NCBI GenBank assembly: GCA_963749415.1
Contig: CAVVMG010000001.1
Location: 1,860,001-1,924,000 of the forward strand
Direction: 5' to 3'
Origin: JALYNX01 sp963749415
Lineage (GTDB): Bacteria; Actinomycetota; Acidimicrobiia; Spongiisociales; ZC4RG35
Length of the DNA stretch: 64,000 bases
The notes below the pieces were generated by a model. That model ran no database searches and was not told the origin of the DNA. It saw nothing but the letters and a program-made list of their open reading frames with translations. Position numbers and translations under genes: made by a program. Positions 28,135-36,924 of the stretch are shown piece by piece (position 1 is the stretch's first letter; every line of letters begins with the position of its first letter).

Positions 28135-28472
28135 TCCCAACCCAACTCCGACAGTCGATCATCATCGATCCCGATGTGGTGGGCGATCTCATGGAGGACC
28201 GTTCGCCTGATCTCGGACGCGAGCTCTTCGTCGTTGAGTCCGAGGGCGAGATGGGGGGCTCGATAGATGACAATCCGGTCGGGAAGAGCACCCCAATAGT
28301 CCGCCGAACGCTCCGGCAAGGAGACACCGTCATAGAGACCGAGAAGGGCATCCTCTCCGGCCGGTGGATGCTCTTCGACCACCACGTGCAGATTGTCGAT
28401 CTGCTCGATGACCCAGGGCGGGAGCGACTCGAGGACACGGTCGACGGTCGTCTCGAATTCGATCCGGTTCAC
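28131..28472 (-). CDS. Metallopeptidase family protein (zincin_1 type)
   Basis: A 113-residue protein with the active-site motif LHEIAHHIGIDDDRL near the C-terminus, an HExxH zinc site plus the third ligand region (HEIAHHxGIDDxRL) seen in the small actinobacterial zincins of PF06262. Upstream blocks VVEEHPP, LLGLYDG and PDRIVIYRAPH are also typical. The family is compact, without a signal peptide, so it is cytoplasmic. The substrate is unknown. It is convergent with the preceding gene and lies close to a tRNA-Val gene. Confidence 0.87.
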   Translation of the reverse strand: MNRIEFETTVDRVLESLPPWVIEQIDNLHVVVEEHPPAGEDALLGLYDGVSLPERSADYWGALPDRIVIYRAPHLALGLNDEELASEIRRTVLHEIAHHIGIDDDRLSELGWD

Positions 28473-28557
28473 TTGGGGGATTCAATCACGGTTCGTCTGG
28501 GGACTCGATTCACCGATCGACTAGCCCTCACCCCGTCGGTATCCTCACGACTCCGAT

Positions 28558-28632
28558 GGGCGATTAGCTCAGCCCGGCTAGAGCGCTCGCCTCACACGCG
28601 AGAGGTCACTGGTTCAAGTCCAGTATCGCCCA
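28558..28632 (+). tRNA. tRNA-Val (CAC)
   Basis: The acceptor is GGGCGAT/ATCGCCC, the anticodon stem CTCGC/GCGAG with loop CTCACAC and CAC at 28593-28595, and the T-arm CTGGTTCAAGTCCAG. It is a second valine isoacceptor and very like the GAC one at 19413. Confidence 0.94.
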
Positions 28633-28785
28633 CCATCGAGAATCGCTAGCTACTAGCTGTCGTTTCTCGGCGTCGCGCTTCCAGATCGAGGACCTGAGCC
28701 CCCGACTTCATTTGCGGTCGAGTTTCGGCTCGACCGTTGTCGCGGGTTGGCTTTGTGGGTAGACCGCCCGTCGTATGATTGAGGC

Positions 28786-29049
28786 ATGAGTGACGACAAC
28801 GCCCGACAGATCGAGGACGCGGTCGCTCAGGCCATCGATGAAGACCTGGCGAAGATGCAGGCTGATTTCAACCAGCTCGTGGCAACGCTTGTCGGTCGGC
28901 CAGATGACGAGATAAGGGAGGCTCTCACTCGCTTTTGGGCCGACAACCTCGATGTGGTGGACGACGAGGTAGCCGACTGGATTGAGGACGACACCGCCAC
29001 ACTGGCGAACGGCGAGATAGTCACGCTCGACATACATCGGCGATCCTGA
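28786..29049 (+). CDS. Small acidic hypothetical protein
   Basis: An 87-residue acidic, mainly helical protein (ARQIEDAVAQAIDEDLAKMQ ... FWADNLDVVDDEVADWIEDD) with an ATG start. No family is recognised. It has no membrane segment and no cysteine. It is followed by the convergent phosphatase/ArsC-like gene. Confidence 0.5.
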   Translation: MSDDNARQIEDAVAQAIDEDLAKMQADFNQLVATLVGRPDDEIREALTRFWADNLDVVDDEVADWIEDDTATLANGEIVTLDIHRRS

Positions 29050-29108
29050 GCCTCGGACTCGCTGCGTACAGGTCGTCCTGATAGGTCGGGTGGCTCGCCG
29101 CCTGGTCC

Positions 29109-29624
29109 CTACTCCCGCCCCAACAGCTCGTCGCCCTCGTCGAATCTGAGGTCCGCCTCCGACGACTCTGCATCCTCGAAGGTCTGCCCGATGCTCTTCT
29201 CGGTCTCGCCGACATAGCGGGAGTGCCTCCCGCCCTCGAGCATCTCCCCGAGCAGGCGACGCACCCGGTTCTCGATCTCGTCCCGGATCGGCCGGACCTC
29301 TTCGACCGACTTCCCCGAAGGATCATCCAGCTCCCAGTCGACGTATCGCTTCCCGGGGATGACGGGGCAGGTGTCGCCACAACCCATGGTGACCACGACG
29401 TCGGCTGCTCGAAGCTCGCTGTCCGACCAGTGGCGTGGCTTCTCCCGACGGATGTCGATCCCGACCTCGGCCATGGCGGCGATCGCCGCCTTGTTCACCT
29501 TGTCCGCCGGCTCGCTGCCTCCGGAGAACACCTCGATGCGATCACCGGCGAGCCTCTTCGCCCATCCCGCGGCCATCTGAGATCGCCCGGCGTTGTGCAC
29601 ACAAAGGAAGAGGATGCTCGGCAT
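29109..29624 (-). CDS. Low-molecular-weight protein phosphatase / thioredoxin-type arsenate reductase
   Basis: A 171-residue protein from ATG 29624. The P-loop LFLCVHNAGRSQMAAGWAKR has the CX5R active site, VFSGGSEPADKVN and IRREKPRHWSDSELRAADVV follow, and a GCGDTCPVIPGKRYVDWELD loop carries the further cysteines used by ArsC-type reductases. It would reduce arsenate via thioredoxin or act as a phosphatase. A charged tail of about 30 residues is extra to the family. It lies 32 bases downstream of an ArsR-type regulator with no visible terminator, so the two are co-transcribed. Confidence 0.83.
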   Translation of the reverse strand: MPSILFLCVHNAGRSQMAAGWAKRLAGDRIEVFSGGSEPADKVNKAAIAAMAEVGIDIRREKPRHWSDSELRAADVVVTMGCGDTCPVIPGKRYVDWELDDPSGKSVEEVRPIRDEIENRVRRLLGEMLEGGRHSRYVGETEKSIGQTFEDAESSEADLRFDEGDELLGRE

Positions 29625-29656
29625 GTCAGGGTCCGGTCGCCCGGTCACCGCCGATG

Positions 29657-30193
29657 TTACGGAGTCCTCGCTTCCACTGGATCGAGCTGATGAAGGATCA
29701 CCGTGAATCCAACTCGTTTTCCGTCGGCCGTCGGGTCGCGTTCGGCGTAGTCGGCGATGATTACCTCGATGCGTGACGCCAGCTCTTGGGCCTCCGCATC
29801 GGACAATTGCAGACCCATGCGTGCGCTCATCACCACACTGTCGCTTCCCGCCTGGATCAACTCCTCGCGCGTGGCATCGATGTTCGCCACCACGGCGGTC
29901 ACCTGGTCGGAACGAGGGATCGACAGGACCCAAGACTTGTTGGTCGACCGATAGGGCTTCTCCAGGGCCCCGCTCTCGCCGCTGCGCGGTGGTTCCGCCT
30001 CGAGGAACCCGGTCTCGAGGAGCTTGCGGACATGATGGAGGGTGGTCGCGGGATCCTTGCCCAGTCGGTCCGCAAGCTGTTTGTTGGTGAGCGACTCGTG
30101 CAAGCACAGCCGGAGGATCCGCATCCGCAGTGGATGCGCCATTGCTTTCAGCTCGGCGGGAGTCGCTTCCTGAGGCTCAAACCCATCAGTCAT
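29657..30193 (-). CDS. ArsR-type helix-turn-helix regulator
   Basis: A 178-residue protein from ATG 30193. The winged helix is LKAMAHPLRMRILRLCLHES then LADRLGKDPATTLHHVRKLL. A C-terminal helical domain (REELIQAGSDSVVMSARMGL, EAQELASRIEVIIADYAERD) replaces the usual short tail. The metal-binding cysteine pair of arsenite sensors is absent; the only cysteine is in the HTH helix (RLCLHES). It may respond to another ligand. It is divergent from an MFS exporter, with an inverted repeat in the gap, and is co-transcribed with the ArsC-like gene. Confidence 0.82.
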   Translation of the reverse strand: MTDGFEPQEATPAELKAMAHPLRMRILRLCLHESLTNKQLADRLGKDPATTLHHVRKLLETGFLEAEPPRSGESGALEKPYRSTNKSWVLSIPRSDQVTAVVANIDATREELIQAGSDSVVMSARMGLQLSDAEAQELASRIEVIIADYAERDPTADGKRVGFTVILHQLDPVEARTP

Positions 30194-30205
30194 TGCCCAG
30201 AAGTC

Positions 30206-30220
30206 TAATCGATTTGATTA
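30206..30220. promoter_or_regulatory. Inverted repeat, probable ArsR-type operator
   Basis: TAATC (30206-30210) and GATTA (30216-30220) form a short AT-rich palindrome 12 bases before the regulator start. A second repeat, GTGATTGG and CCAATCAC, spans 30229-30251. Both lie in the divergent gap. TGATT is shared by the two elements, so they may be paired sites of one regulator. Confidence 0.5.
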
Positions 30221-30228
30221 TTGGACAA

Positions 30229-31485
30229 GTGATTGGGAAACTACCAATCACTCTGGCCAAATCAATCGTGAGAAACGTCCGACTCCTGATCACAGCCTCC
30301 GGGTTCTCCAACCTCGCAGACGGGGTGTTCTCGATAGCCCTCCCGTTGATCGCCCTCGGTATCACCCGTGACCCTGCCGCGTTCGCGTCGGTCACCTTTG
30401 TCGGGCGTTTGCCCTGGTTGATCTTCGCTCTTCCGGCTGGGGCGCTGGCCGACCGACTCGACCGACGCCGGACGATGTCGATCGTCAATCTCCTCCGGGG
30501 AGCGGTGATCGCCCTTCTCGGAGTGGTGGTCGCAATGCAGGACGAGACAATGGCCGTGCTCTATGTCGCCGCCTTTGCACTCGGGGTTGGCGAGACGCTC
30601 TTCGACACCGCTGCACAATCGATCCTCCCCATGCTCACCGAGCATCCGGAACATCTGATCCGCGCCAACAGCCGACTCACCGCCGTGGAGTTGACGACCA
30701 ACCAGTTCATCGGCCCTCCGCTGGGGGCGTTCATCGCCGGCCTTGCCTTGGCCGGCGCACTCTGGGCAAGTGCCGGGAGCTACTTGGTCGCCGGCTTCGT
30801 GTTGATCGCCCTCGTTGGCCGCTTCAGACCCGACCGCGCGGGGCCGCGCACTCCGCTCGGAAGGGACGTCGTAGAGGGCGTGCGCTATCTGACGAGCCAT
30901 CGCCTGCTGCGCCTGCTCGCGATCTGTGTGGGGATCTCCAACCTGGCGTCCACGGCGATCTTCGCCATCTTTCCGTTGTACGCCATCGAGCCTGGACCGC
31001 TGGGGCTCGACGAAGCCGGGTTCGGTCTGCTCATCACGACCGTGGGTGCCGGTTCGGTGATCGGGTCCTTCCTGGTCGAGCCCTTGCGACGGCGGCTTGG
31101 GGAACGGCGAACTGTCCTTCTGGCAGCCGCCAGCTTCCCGTTGTTCGGGGTGGCTCCGGCGATCACCACCTCGGTGCCGGTTATCGCTGTGCTGTTCTTC
31201 TTCTCCGCGGCGGTGGTGATCGGTTGGAATGTCATCACGGTGTCCTTCCGGCAACGTGTGGTGCCCGAGCAGATGCTGGGTCGGGTCAACGCCGGCTACC
31301 GGCTGGTTGCCTGGGGCACGATCCCGTTGGGAGCTGCCCTGGGCGGCTACCTGGGCTCGCGATACGGCCTGACGACCACGTTCTGGATCTCCGCTGCGAT
31401 ATCCGCCATCTGCTTTCCCCTGGTGTACTTCGGGGTCACCACCGAGAGATTGGCTGCCGGCTCGAGCTCAGGTCACAGTGACTGA
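30229..31485 (+). CDS. MFS transporter (probable drug/metabolite exporter)
   Basis: About 418 residues with roughly 12 membrane helices. The loop between helices 2 and 3 has GALADRLDRRRTMS, the typical MFS RxxDRxxRR motif. Other blocks are TLFDTAAQSILPMLTEH, VLIALVGRFRPDRAGPR and GRVNAGYRLVAWGTIPLGAA. The layout matches the MFS_3 (enterobactin-exporter-like) group. The start is uncertain: GTG 30229 lies inside a putative operator and GTG 30268 is another possibility; neither has a strong ribosome site. It is divergent from the ArsR-type regulator, which probably controls it. Its 3' end overlaps the convergent kynureninase gene by 18 bases. Confidence 0.83.
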   Translation: MIGKLPITLAKSIVRNVRLLITASGFSNLADGVFSIALPLIALGITRDPAAFASVTFVGRLPWLIFALPAGALADRLDRRRTMSIVNLLRGAVIALLGVVVAMQDETMAVLYVAAFALGVGETLFDTAAQSILPMLTEHPEHLIRANSRLTAVELTTNQFIGPPLGAFIAGLALAGALWASAGSYLVAGFVLIALVGRFRPDRAGPRTPLGRDVVEGVRYLTSHRLLRLLAICVGISNLASTAIFAIFPLYAIEPGPLGLDEAGFGLLITTVGAGSVIGSFLVEPLRRRLGERRTVLLAAASFPLFGVAPAITTSVPVIAVLFFFSAAVVIGWNVITVSFRQRVVPEQMLGRVNAGYRLVAWGTIPLGAALGGYLGSRYGLTTTFWISAAISAICFPLVYFGVTTERLAAGSSSGHSD

Positions 31486-32761
31486 CATGTCTCGGAACTG
31501 CTCGTAGGCGCCCTCCGCCACCACTCGGTTGATCCGCATCACCGCGGTGTGCACGTCGATGAACCGGGTGTAAAGCGGCGATAGGCCGAGCCGGATGCTG
31601 TCCGGGGCTCGAAAGTCGGGCAACACCGAGGCGAGGTCGATCATGGCGCGTGAGATCGGCCAACCGTCGGGATGGGACATGGAGACATGAGATCCGAGAT
31701 GGGCCGGGTCCGTCGGTGAGGCGAGATCGAAGCCCAGCGGCTCGAGGTGCGCCTCCCACAGCTCGATGAGGAATCCGGTGAGCGCCATCGACTTGGCCCT
31801 GATCCGGTCGATCCCGGCGTCGAGGACCTCTCGGGCGCCGGCCTCGATGGTTGCCATCGACAGCACCGGCATAGTCCCGGTGTGGAACCGACGGATCCCA
31901 GCGACCGGCCGGAAGCCGGTCTCGAACGCAAATGGGTGGGCATGGCCCCACCAAGCCGGGATCGGGTTCTCCAATGAGCCCTGGAGGTCCTTGCGCACGT
32001 AGAGGAAGGCGGGCGATCCGGGACCACCATTCAGGTATTTGTAGGTACACCCAACCGCCAGGTCGGCGCTGCCCGCCGTGAGATCGACCGGCAGGACCCC
32101 GACCGAGTGGCTGGTGTCCCACAGGACCATCGCCCCAACGGCGTGGGCCATCGCTGTGAGCGCGGCCAGGTCGTAGGTGTAACCGGACTTGAAGGTGGTG
32201 TGGGAGAGCGACAGCAGCGCGGTGTCGCCGTCGAGGGCGGCCGCGATGTCATCGACAGGGCCGTGGACACCGTCGGACTCCACCACCACCAGCCGCCTGT
32301 CCCCTCCGAGTCGCCGGGCCACTCCGTCGAGCACGTAGATGTCGGTCGGGAAGTTCAGGTCGTCGGTGACGATCGTGTGCCGATCGGGAGAGGCGGCAGC
32401 CGCGGCCCAGGCGAGCTTGAACAGAGTTGACCGATGTCGAGTCCGAGATGACCACCTCACCCTGGCCTGCCCCGACGATGGGGGCGATCAGATCCCCGAG
32501 CTCCAACTGCAGATCCCACCACCCCTCGTTCCAGGAGCGGATCAGGCGATCCCCCCATTGCCTGCCGACGACATCGGCGACGATCCGCTGGGCATCGAGT
32601 GGCAGCCTGCCCAGCGAGTTGCCATCGAGATAGATCAGGTCGGAGTCGGGGAATGCGAAGCGCTCGCGGAAGCCGGCAAGAGGGTCGTCCAGGTCGAGGC
32701 CCAGCGCCGTGTCGTACCCGTCGGCAGCTGGATATGGGCCGAGATCGTCGAGACCGGTCAC
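31468..32761 (-). pseudogene. kynU: Kynureninase, split by a +1 frameshift
   Basis: A PLP enzyme that cleaves kynurenine to anthranilate and alanine. The N-terminal part (about 111 residues from GTG 32761) shows LDLDDPLAGFRERFAFPDSD, IYLDGNSLGRLP and VVISDSTSVN. The C-terminal part (about 319 residues) continues LFKLAWAAAAASPDRHTIVT, ILTDD-type VTDDLNFPTDIYVLDG, the PLP-lysine block TYKYLNGGPGSPAFLYV and ends at 31468. The two parts are joined only if one base near 32425 is dropped, giving a normal 430-residue enzyme. No stop separates the N-terminal part from an upstream LCP remnant. It may be dead, or the base may be an error. No other kynurenine-pathway gene is nearby. Confidence 0.8.
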
Positions 32762-33280
32762 CCGCAGGCCTCGGAGGCCGTTGTCACTTTCCAGGCCCGG
32801 GTCGAGCGACTTCGGGTCGGTGATCGCCAGATTCACCGCGGCCCGAATCTTGTCGATGTCCGGACGGGCCGAGCCCTCCGACACCGAGCCGACTCGATAG
32901 CCACGATCGAATCCCACGACCAATACCCGGTCGGTCGCCACGAGCGGTGCCAGGTTCACGAGGTCGGGTATTTGCTGTGGGGTGATATCGGTGGTCACGT
33001 TGTGCTCGATCGTCTCCAGTACCTCGCCCAATCTGGCGAGGAGGCTCAGCGGGTCGGCTTGTTCGGCCACCGCGGTGATGACGCACCTTTGACGAGCCAT
33101 CCGCGAGTAGTCGTTGCTTCCGGTCCGGCTCCGAGCGTACGCCAGCGCCAGATCACCATCCAGAGTCTGGGTCCCCGCTGGGATCACGGTCATCACATAA
33201 CTGCCGTCCTCACGGTCGTAGATCGGGGCGGCGATATCTCTTAGAAGCGGTGATCGGCTCCCGCTGCGCCCGCCTTCCAT
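32762..33280 (-). pseudogene. N-terminally truncated LytR-CpsA-Psr (LCP) family remnant
   Basis: The frame reads PIYDREDGSYVMTVIPAGTQ, then LDGDLALAYARSRTGSNDYS, RMARQRCVITAVAEQADPLS, LLARLGEVLETIEHNVTTDI and ATDRVLVVGFDRGYRVGSVS. This is the central-to-C-terminal part of an LCP phosphotransferase, the enzymes that attach glycopolymers to peptidoglycan. The first 150 or more residues, with the membrane anchor and the first catalytic Arg and Asp residues, are missing; upstream sequence is antisense to the neighbouring dehydratase gene. It runs in frame into kynureninase without a stop. I read it as a deletion scar, but a chimeric product cannot be excluded. Confidence 0.75.
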
Positions 33281-33343
33281 GGGTGGTGAAACGACCCGTC
33301 CGCCGCGGCGGTTCCACTCTGACGCCGCCCCTACCCTGCCCCG

Positions 33344-34273
33344 ATGTCCCTCGAAGTGACCCGTGAAGACATAGGCGCGGCGGCCGCTCGCATTGGATGG
33401 CACGTGCGGCGGACACCGCTGCTGAGCCAACCAGCGGCTCTCGGAGACGGGTATCGCCTCCACCTCAAGCTGGAGACGATGCAGCGCACCGGGTCGTTTA
33501 AGGTGCGCGGCGCCTTTTCCCTGCTCACCGAGGCCGACCCGCCCGATGCTGGGGTGGTCGCGGCCTCGGGGGGGAACTTCGGACTGGCGGTGGCCTGCGC
33601 CGCATTGGATCTCGGGCTGCAGGCGACCGTGTTCGTGCCGACTTCGTCACCGCCTGAGAAGGTGGAGCGAATCTCGCGCTACTCCGCAACCGTCCGCACC
33701 GTCTCTGGCAACTATCCCGAGGCGCTGGCGGCGGCTCGGGAATGGGCAGCCCGGACCGGGGCGCTGGAGGCCCACGCCTACGACCAGGCAGCAGTAGTCG
33801 CCGGGCAGGGAACCTGCGCTCTCGAGATCACGGAGGACATGCCTGGGATCGACACGATCCTGGTGGCGGTGGGCGGGGGTGGGCTCATCGGCGGCATCTC
33901 GAGCTGGGTCCGTGACGACGTGAAGGTCGTTGCTGTGGAGTCTGAGCTCTGCCCGACGATGTACGAGGCCCGGCGCCATGGTGGCCCGGTCGCAGTCGAG
34001 GTGGGCGGGATCGCGGTGTCCTCCCTGGGAGCATCACAGATCGGCGAGCATGCCTGGTTTGCCAACCGGTGGGTCGACGAATCGGTGCTGGTGGGGGAGA
34101 GCGTGATCCCCGAGGCGCAGCGTGCCCTTTGGGATGACTACCGGGTGGTGGCCGAGCCGGCGGGTGCCGCTCCGTTGGCTGCCCTTATCGGCGGGACCTA
34201 CGTGCCCAGCGATGGGGAGAGCGTGGTTGCTGTCATCTCGGGTGGAAACACCCACCCGGGGTCGGTGGCCTGA
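33344..34273 (+). CDS. Threonine/serine dehydratase-like PLP enzyme (fold type II)
   Basis: A 309-residue protein from ATG 33344. The PLP lysine is in TGSFKVRGAFSLL, the phosphate loop is ASGGNFGLAVA with GGGGLIGGI, and the C-terminal VVAVISGGNT supplies the pyridine-nitrogen contact. The size and arrangement match single-domain threonine/serine dehydratases and serine racemases, without an ACT regulatory domain. It would deaminate a hydroxy amino acid. It is convergent with the VOC gene, with no base between the two stops. Confidence 0.86.
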   Translation: MSLEVTREDIGAAAARIGWHVRRTPLLSQPAALGDGYRLHLKLETMQRTGSFKVRGAFSLLTEADPPDAGVVAASGGNFGLAVACAALDLGLQATVFVPTSSPPEKVERISRYSATVRTVSGNYPEALAAAREWAARTGALEAHAYDQAAVVAGQGTCALEITEDMPGIDTILVAVGGGGLIGGISSWVRDDVKVVAVESELCPTMYEARRHGGPVAVEVGGIAVSSLGASQIGEHAWFANRWVDESVLVGESVIPEAQRALWDDYRVVAEPAGAAPLAALIGGTYVPSDGESVVAVISGGNTHPGSVA

Positions 34274-34633
34274 TCAGGGCCGGGGCGCCGGCTCCATGAG
34301 CCCGAAGACCTCTCCGCCCGGTCCCTCCACCTCGACCCAGCGGCCGACCTCGGGGATCTCCATGACATCGGTGAGAAGAGTGCCTCCGCTTATCTCCACC
34401 GCCTGGATGGCGGCATCCAGATCCTCGACATCGCATGTGGCCATCGTCTTGGGGCCATCCTCCCCGGCTCGGGCGACAGCGCCGTTTATCCCCGGCCCCT
34501 CCCCAGTCTCCAACAGCCAGTATTCCTGGTCCCCCCACTGCTCGGCGCGCCAACCGAATGCCTTGACCAGGAATTCGACACTCGCGGCGGGGTCGGCCGA
34601 GTAGAACTCGAAGTGGGTGGGGCGGACCGCCAT
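34274..34633 (-). CDS. VOC-family (glyoxalase/bleomycin-resistance fold) protein
   Basis: A 119-residue protein from ATG 34633. It begins VRPTHFEFYSADPAASVEFL, has the second fold repeat at ATCDVEDLDAAIQAVEISGG and ends PGGEVFGLMEP. The GxVFGLxE type ending and metal-binding His/Glu positions match the small VOC proteins that are paralogous to glyoxalases and dioxygenases. The role and substrate are not readable. It abuts the convergent dehydratase stop. Confidence 0.85.
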   Translation of the reverse strand: MAVRPTHFEFYSADPAASVEFLVKAFGWRAEQWGDQEYWLLETGEGPGINGAVARAGEDGPKTMATCDVEDLDAAIQAVEISGGTLLTDVMEIPEVGRWVEVEGPGGEVFGLMEPAPRP

Positions 34634-34693
34634 CTCGGATCTCCTATTGGGGTGGGTTAGAAAGTAGAGGGAACGCTCGAGAACGCAACCTCT

Positions 34694-35671
34694 TTAGCGG
34701 GAGGCAGCACTGCGGGCCCGTGATCTCCTGGTGAGATGGTCGTCGAGCACTTCCCAGATCTCGGGCCGGGCCAGGCTTCGCTTCATCGAGATCAGGGTCC
34801 TGGTGAAGGTTGCCACCGCCCGGGATGCGTCCATCGGGTTGGGTCGCATCGTGTTCTGGACCGAAGGAGAAGGGGAGAGGACGACGACCTCACACCGGGG
34901 CCAGGCATCCTTGATCAGCCGGATCTCGGCTGTCAGCGAGCGTTGCCCGACACGATCGAACATCTTCTCGTGAAAGCGGGCCCGCATTCGTTGGGTCTCG
35001 GCCACCAGGGGAGCCAAGACCAGCACCAGGTCCAACGGGCGCGGGGAACCCAGGACCAGATCGGCGTGAGTCCCGGAGGCGACCCCACCGTCCACGTACA
35101 GGCTGTCAGCGATGGGATAGGGACGGAACACCACCGGTATTGCAGATGACGCAGCCACCGCATCGGCGAGGCCCACCTCGGGTGCGGTCGAAGTCCCGAA
35201 GACGACCCGGTTGCGCCTGATCACGTCAAAGGAAACCACGGCGGTCGGCTTGTCGGGCCATGCGGCTGCGTTGTCATCGCCGATCTGTGTCGCCACCCAG
35301 CGGGCAATGCCTGCGGCGTGATAGGGGGCCGGCGAGCCCAGGAACAGTGTGACACCAGGGTTGCGGATGCCGGGCACGATGCCATGACGCACCCATTTAC
35401 CCACCCGGACCCCAGGGTCCTTGGTGAAGACATGCCTCCGGATCCGCTCGGTCACTGCTGCGCGGTCATCGGTAGGCAGCACGAGCGAGTCGAGGGTGAG
35501 AGCGTCGTGGCGGACCAAAGCGGCAACGAAAGACCCCCCGGAGGTCCCGACCACCACTGAAGAGTCGTTGGGCTCCCAGCCGGTGGCGAGTCGAAGGGTC
35601 ATCAGTGCCGCCATCTCATAGGCGGCGCCAGTAACCCCCCCTCCACCCAGGACCAGGCCTACCCTGCTCAC
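34694..35671 (-). CDS. Patatin-like phospholipase/lipid acyl hydrolase
   Basis: A 325-residue protein from GTG 35671. The oxyanion hole is GLVLGGGGVTGAAYEMAAL, the nucleophile motif is VVVGTSGGSFVAAL (GxSxG), and the catalytic Asp is in YVDGGVASGTHADLV. The Ser-Asp dyad and patatin fold are complete, so it probably hydrolyses acyl lipids. In-frame codons reach upstream to 35818 but have no support. It lies alone between the VOC gene and a zinc-ribbon gene. Confidence 0.85.
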   Translation of the reverse strand: MSRVGLVLGGGGVTGAAYEMAALMTLRLATGWEPNDSSVVVGTSGGSFVAALVRHDALTLDSLVLPTDDRAAVTERIRRHVFTKDPGVRVGKWVRHGIVPGIRNPGVTLFLGSPAPYHAAGIARWVATQIGDDNAAAWPDKPTAVVSFDVIRRNRVVFGTSTAPEVGLADAVAASSAIPVVFRPYPIADSLYVDGGVASGTHADLVLGSPRPLDLVLVLAPLVAETQRMRARFHEKMFDRVGQRSLTAEIRLIKDAWPRCEVVVLSPSPSVQNTMRPNPMDASRAVATFTRTLISMKRSLARPEIWEVLDDHLTRRSRARSAASR

Positions 35672-35723
35672 GCGTTCACCATAGGACGGTGATCGGCGTT
35701 TCAAGTACCTTGTCTTGAGGCCC

Positions 35724-35933
35724 TTATCCGAATGAGGTGCCGCAGCCTGGGCAGCGTGCGTCTTCCTCCTTGGTCGAGCCATAGCACCATGGGCATGGCA
35801 GATCGTCGCCCCGCTCATCCCGTGGGGTGACCACCAGTTGCGGGTCGACCCGGTACTGGTGATTGCCCTTTATCCCCTTTGCAAGAGCGAACAGACCGGT
35901 CGTCGCGGTGGCCGCGATCAATACTTCGAGCAT
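35724..35933 (-). CDS. Small membrane-associated zinc-ribbon protein
   Basis: A 69-residue protein. A hydrophobic N-terminus (MLEVLIAATATTGLFALAKG) is followed by a linker, then a C-terminal zinc ribbon LPCPWCYGSTKEEDARCPGC with two CxxC pairs. Proteins of this shape are common in Actinobacteria without assigned function. Confidence 0.6.
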   Translation of the reverse strand: MLEVLIAATATTGLFALAKGIKGNHQYRVDPQLVVTPRDERGDDLPCPWCYGSTKEEDARCPGCGTSFG

Positions 35934-36002
35934 CTGTCCGTCCTCCTTGCCTCAGCGGCAATGAGGCTAAGTCAGGTACCGGCAGATTTCGCGGATTTGC
36001 GG

Positions 36003-36833
36003 TCAGGTGCCGAGGACGGCTTCGGTGAGGTCGTCCACCAGGTACTGCAGGCTCCCCAGCCTGCCTTCACGGACCTCCGCCGCCTCCAGCATCATCATCG
36101 CCGAGTGGTAGGCCACCCATGGGCGGTAGCGGCTCTCCGGTAGCTCGGCGGCGTAGCCGGAGCGGAATGCCGCTGCTGCGTCCTCACCGATGCTGCGAGC
36201 CAGTTGCCAAACGGCCAGGGTCAGGTCCCACTCCGACGGGGCCAGGGTCGCCCACTCCCAGTCGACGAGTGTGACGTTTCCCTCCTCATCGACGACGAAC
36301 TTGGAAAGGACGGGCTTGGTGTGTGCCGGCACCGGCGCCGTCGCCAGTGGCGGCTCCATCTGCAGGGCCTTGTCCAGGACCACCTGCTCCATGCCGAAGC
36401 GCCTCCGGTACCTGCCAAGACGCTCGATCGTCGACCGGTAGTGGCTGAGCACGTAGTCGGCGTCGATCCCGGCAGCCAGGTTCGTGATCTGGGCACCCGA
36501 AGTGTGGATGGCCCGCAATGCCGAGCCCGCAGCCTGGACCACATCCAGGTTCTTGGGGAGATTCGAGAGGTTCCAATGGCCACCGTCGGTCATCCGGAGC
36601 CAGGCCATCTCACCTTCGAGCCCGTGCCCGAGGATCCGGGGCACCGACGGGGCCGCGGTCAGGGCCTCGAGGGCATGACGCTCACGGCGCTCCCGGGAAG
36701 CCACCGGGTACACCTTCACGATCGAGCTCACATTGTCGGTCTCGAGAAGCCGGAACACCTTGTTGGCACCCGAGGAAAGCTCGCGCACGGTCTCGTTCGG
36801 GTTGAGACTCGTGACCAGCTCTCGTGCATCCAT
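36003..36833 (-). CDS. Aminoglycoside-phosphotransferase-fold protein lacking catalytic residues (pseudokinase)
   Basis: A 276-residue protein from ATG 36833. The nucleotide-binding Lys is in SSIVKVYPVASRERRERHAL, and the C-lobe metal site is in VTLVDWEWATLAPSEWDL, both typical of APH/choline-kinase-like proteins. The catalytic loop, normally HGDxHPGN, reads AHTKPVLSKFVVD at about residues 170-182: both the catalytic Asp and the metal-binding Asn are Lys. The protein could not use the standard mechanism, yet the frame is open and full length, suggesting a binding or regulatory role. It is divergent from thrS with an 91-base gap. Confidence 0.75.
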   Translation of the reverse strand: MDARELVTSLNPNETVRELSSGANKVFRLLETDNVSSIVKVYPVASRERRERHALEALTAAPSVPRILGHGLEGEMAWLRMTDGGHWNLSNLPKNLDVVQAAGSALRAIHTSGAQITNLAAGIDADYVLSHYRSTIERLGRYRRRFGMEQVVLDKALQMEPPLATAPVPAHTKPVLSKFVVDEEGNVTLVDWEWATLAPSEWDLTLAVWQLARSIGEDAAAAFRSGYAAELPESRYRPWVAYHSAMMMLEAAEVREGRLGSLQYLVDDLTEAVLGT

Positions 36834-36924
36834 TCGCGGGGACCCCTCGTTGCTCCTCGACCGGCCAGACTGCTCCGACAGGCAGTTAGCCTCTGCCGCG
36901 GGTCAGGCTAGCGAGATAATCCCC

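Noticed and set aside
30229..30251. GTGATTGG/CCAATCAC repeat as a terminator
   Set aside because: It lies in a divergent promoter gap with no T run; an operator is more likely.
33281..33463. N-terminal extension of the LCP/kynureninase frame
   Set aside because: This part is antisense to the start of the dehydratase gene and has no LCP similarity.
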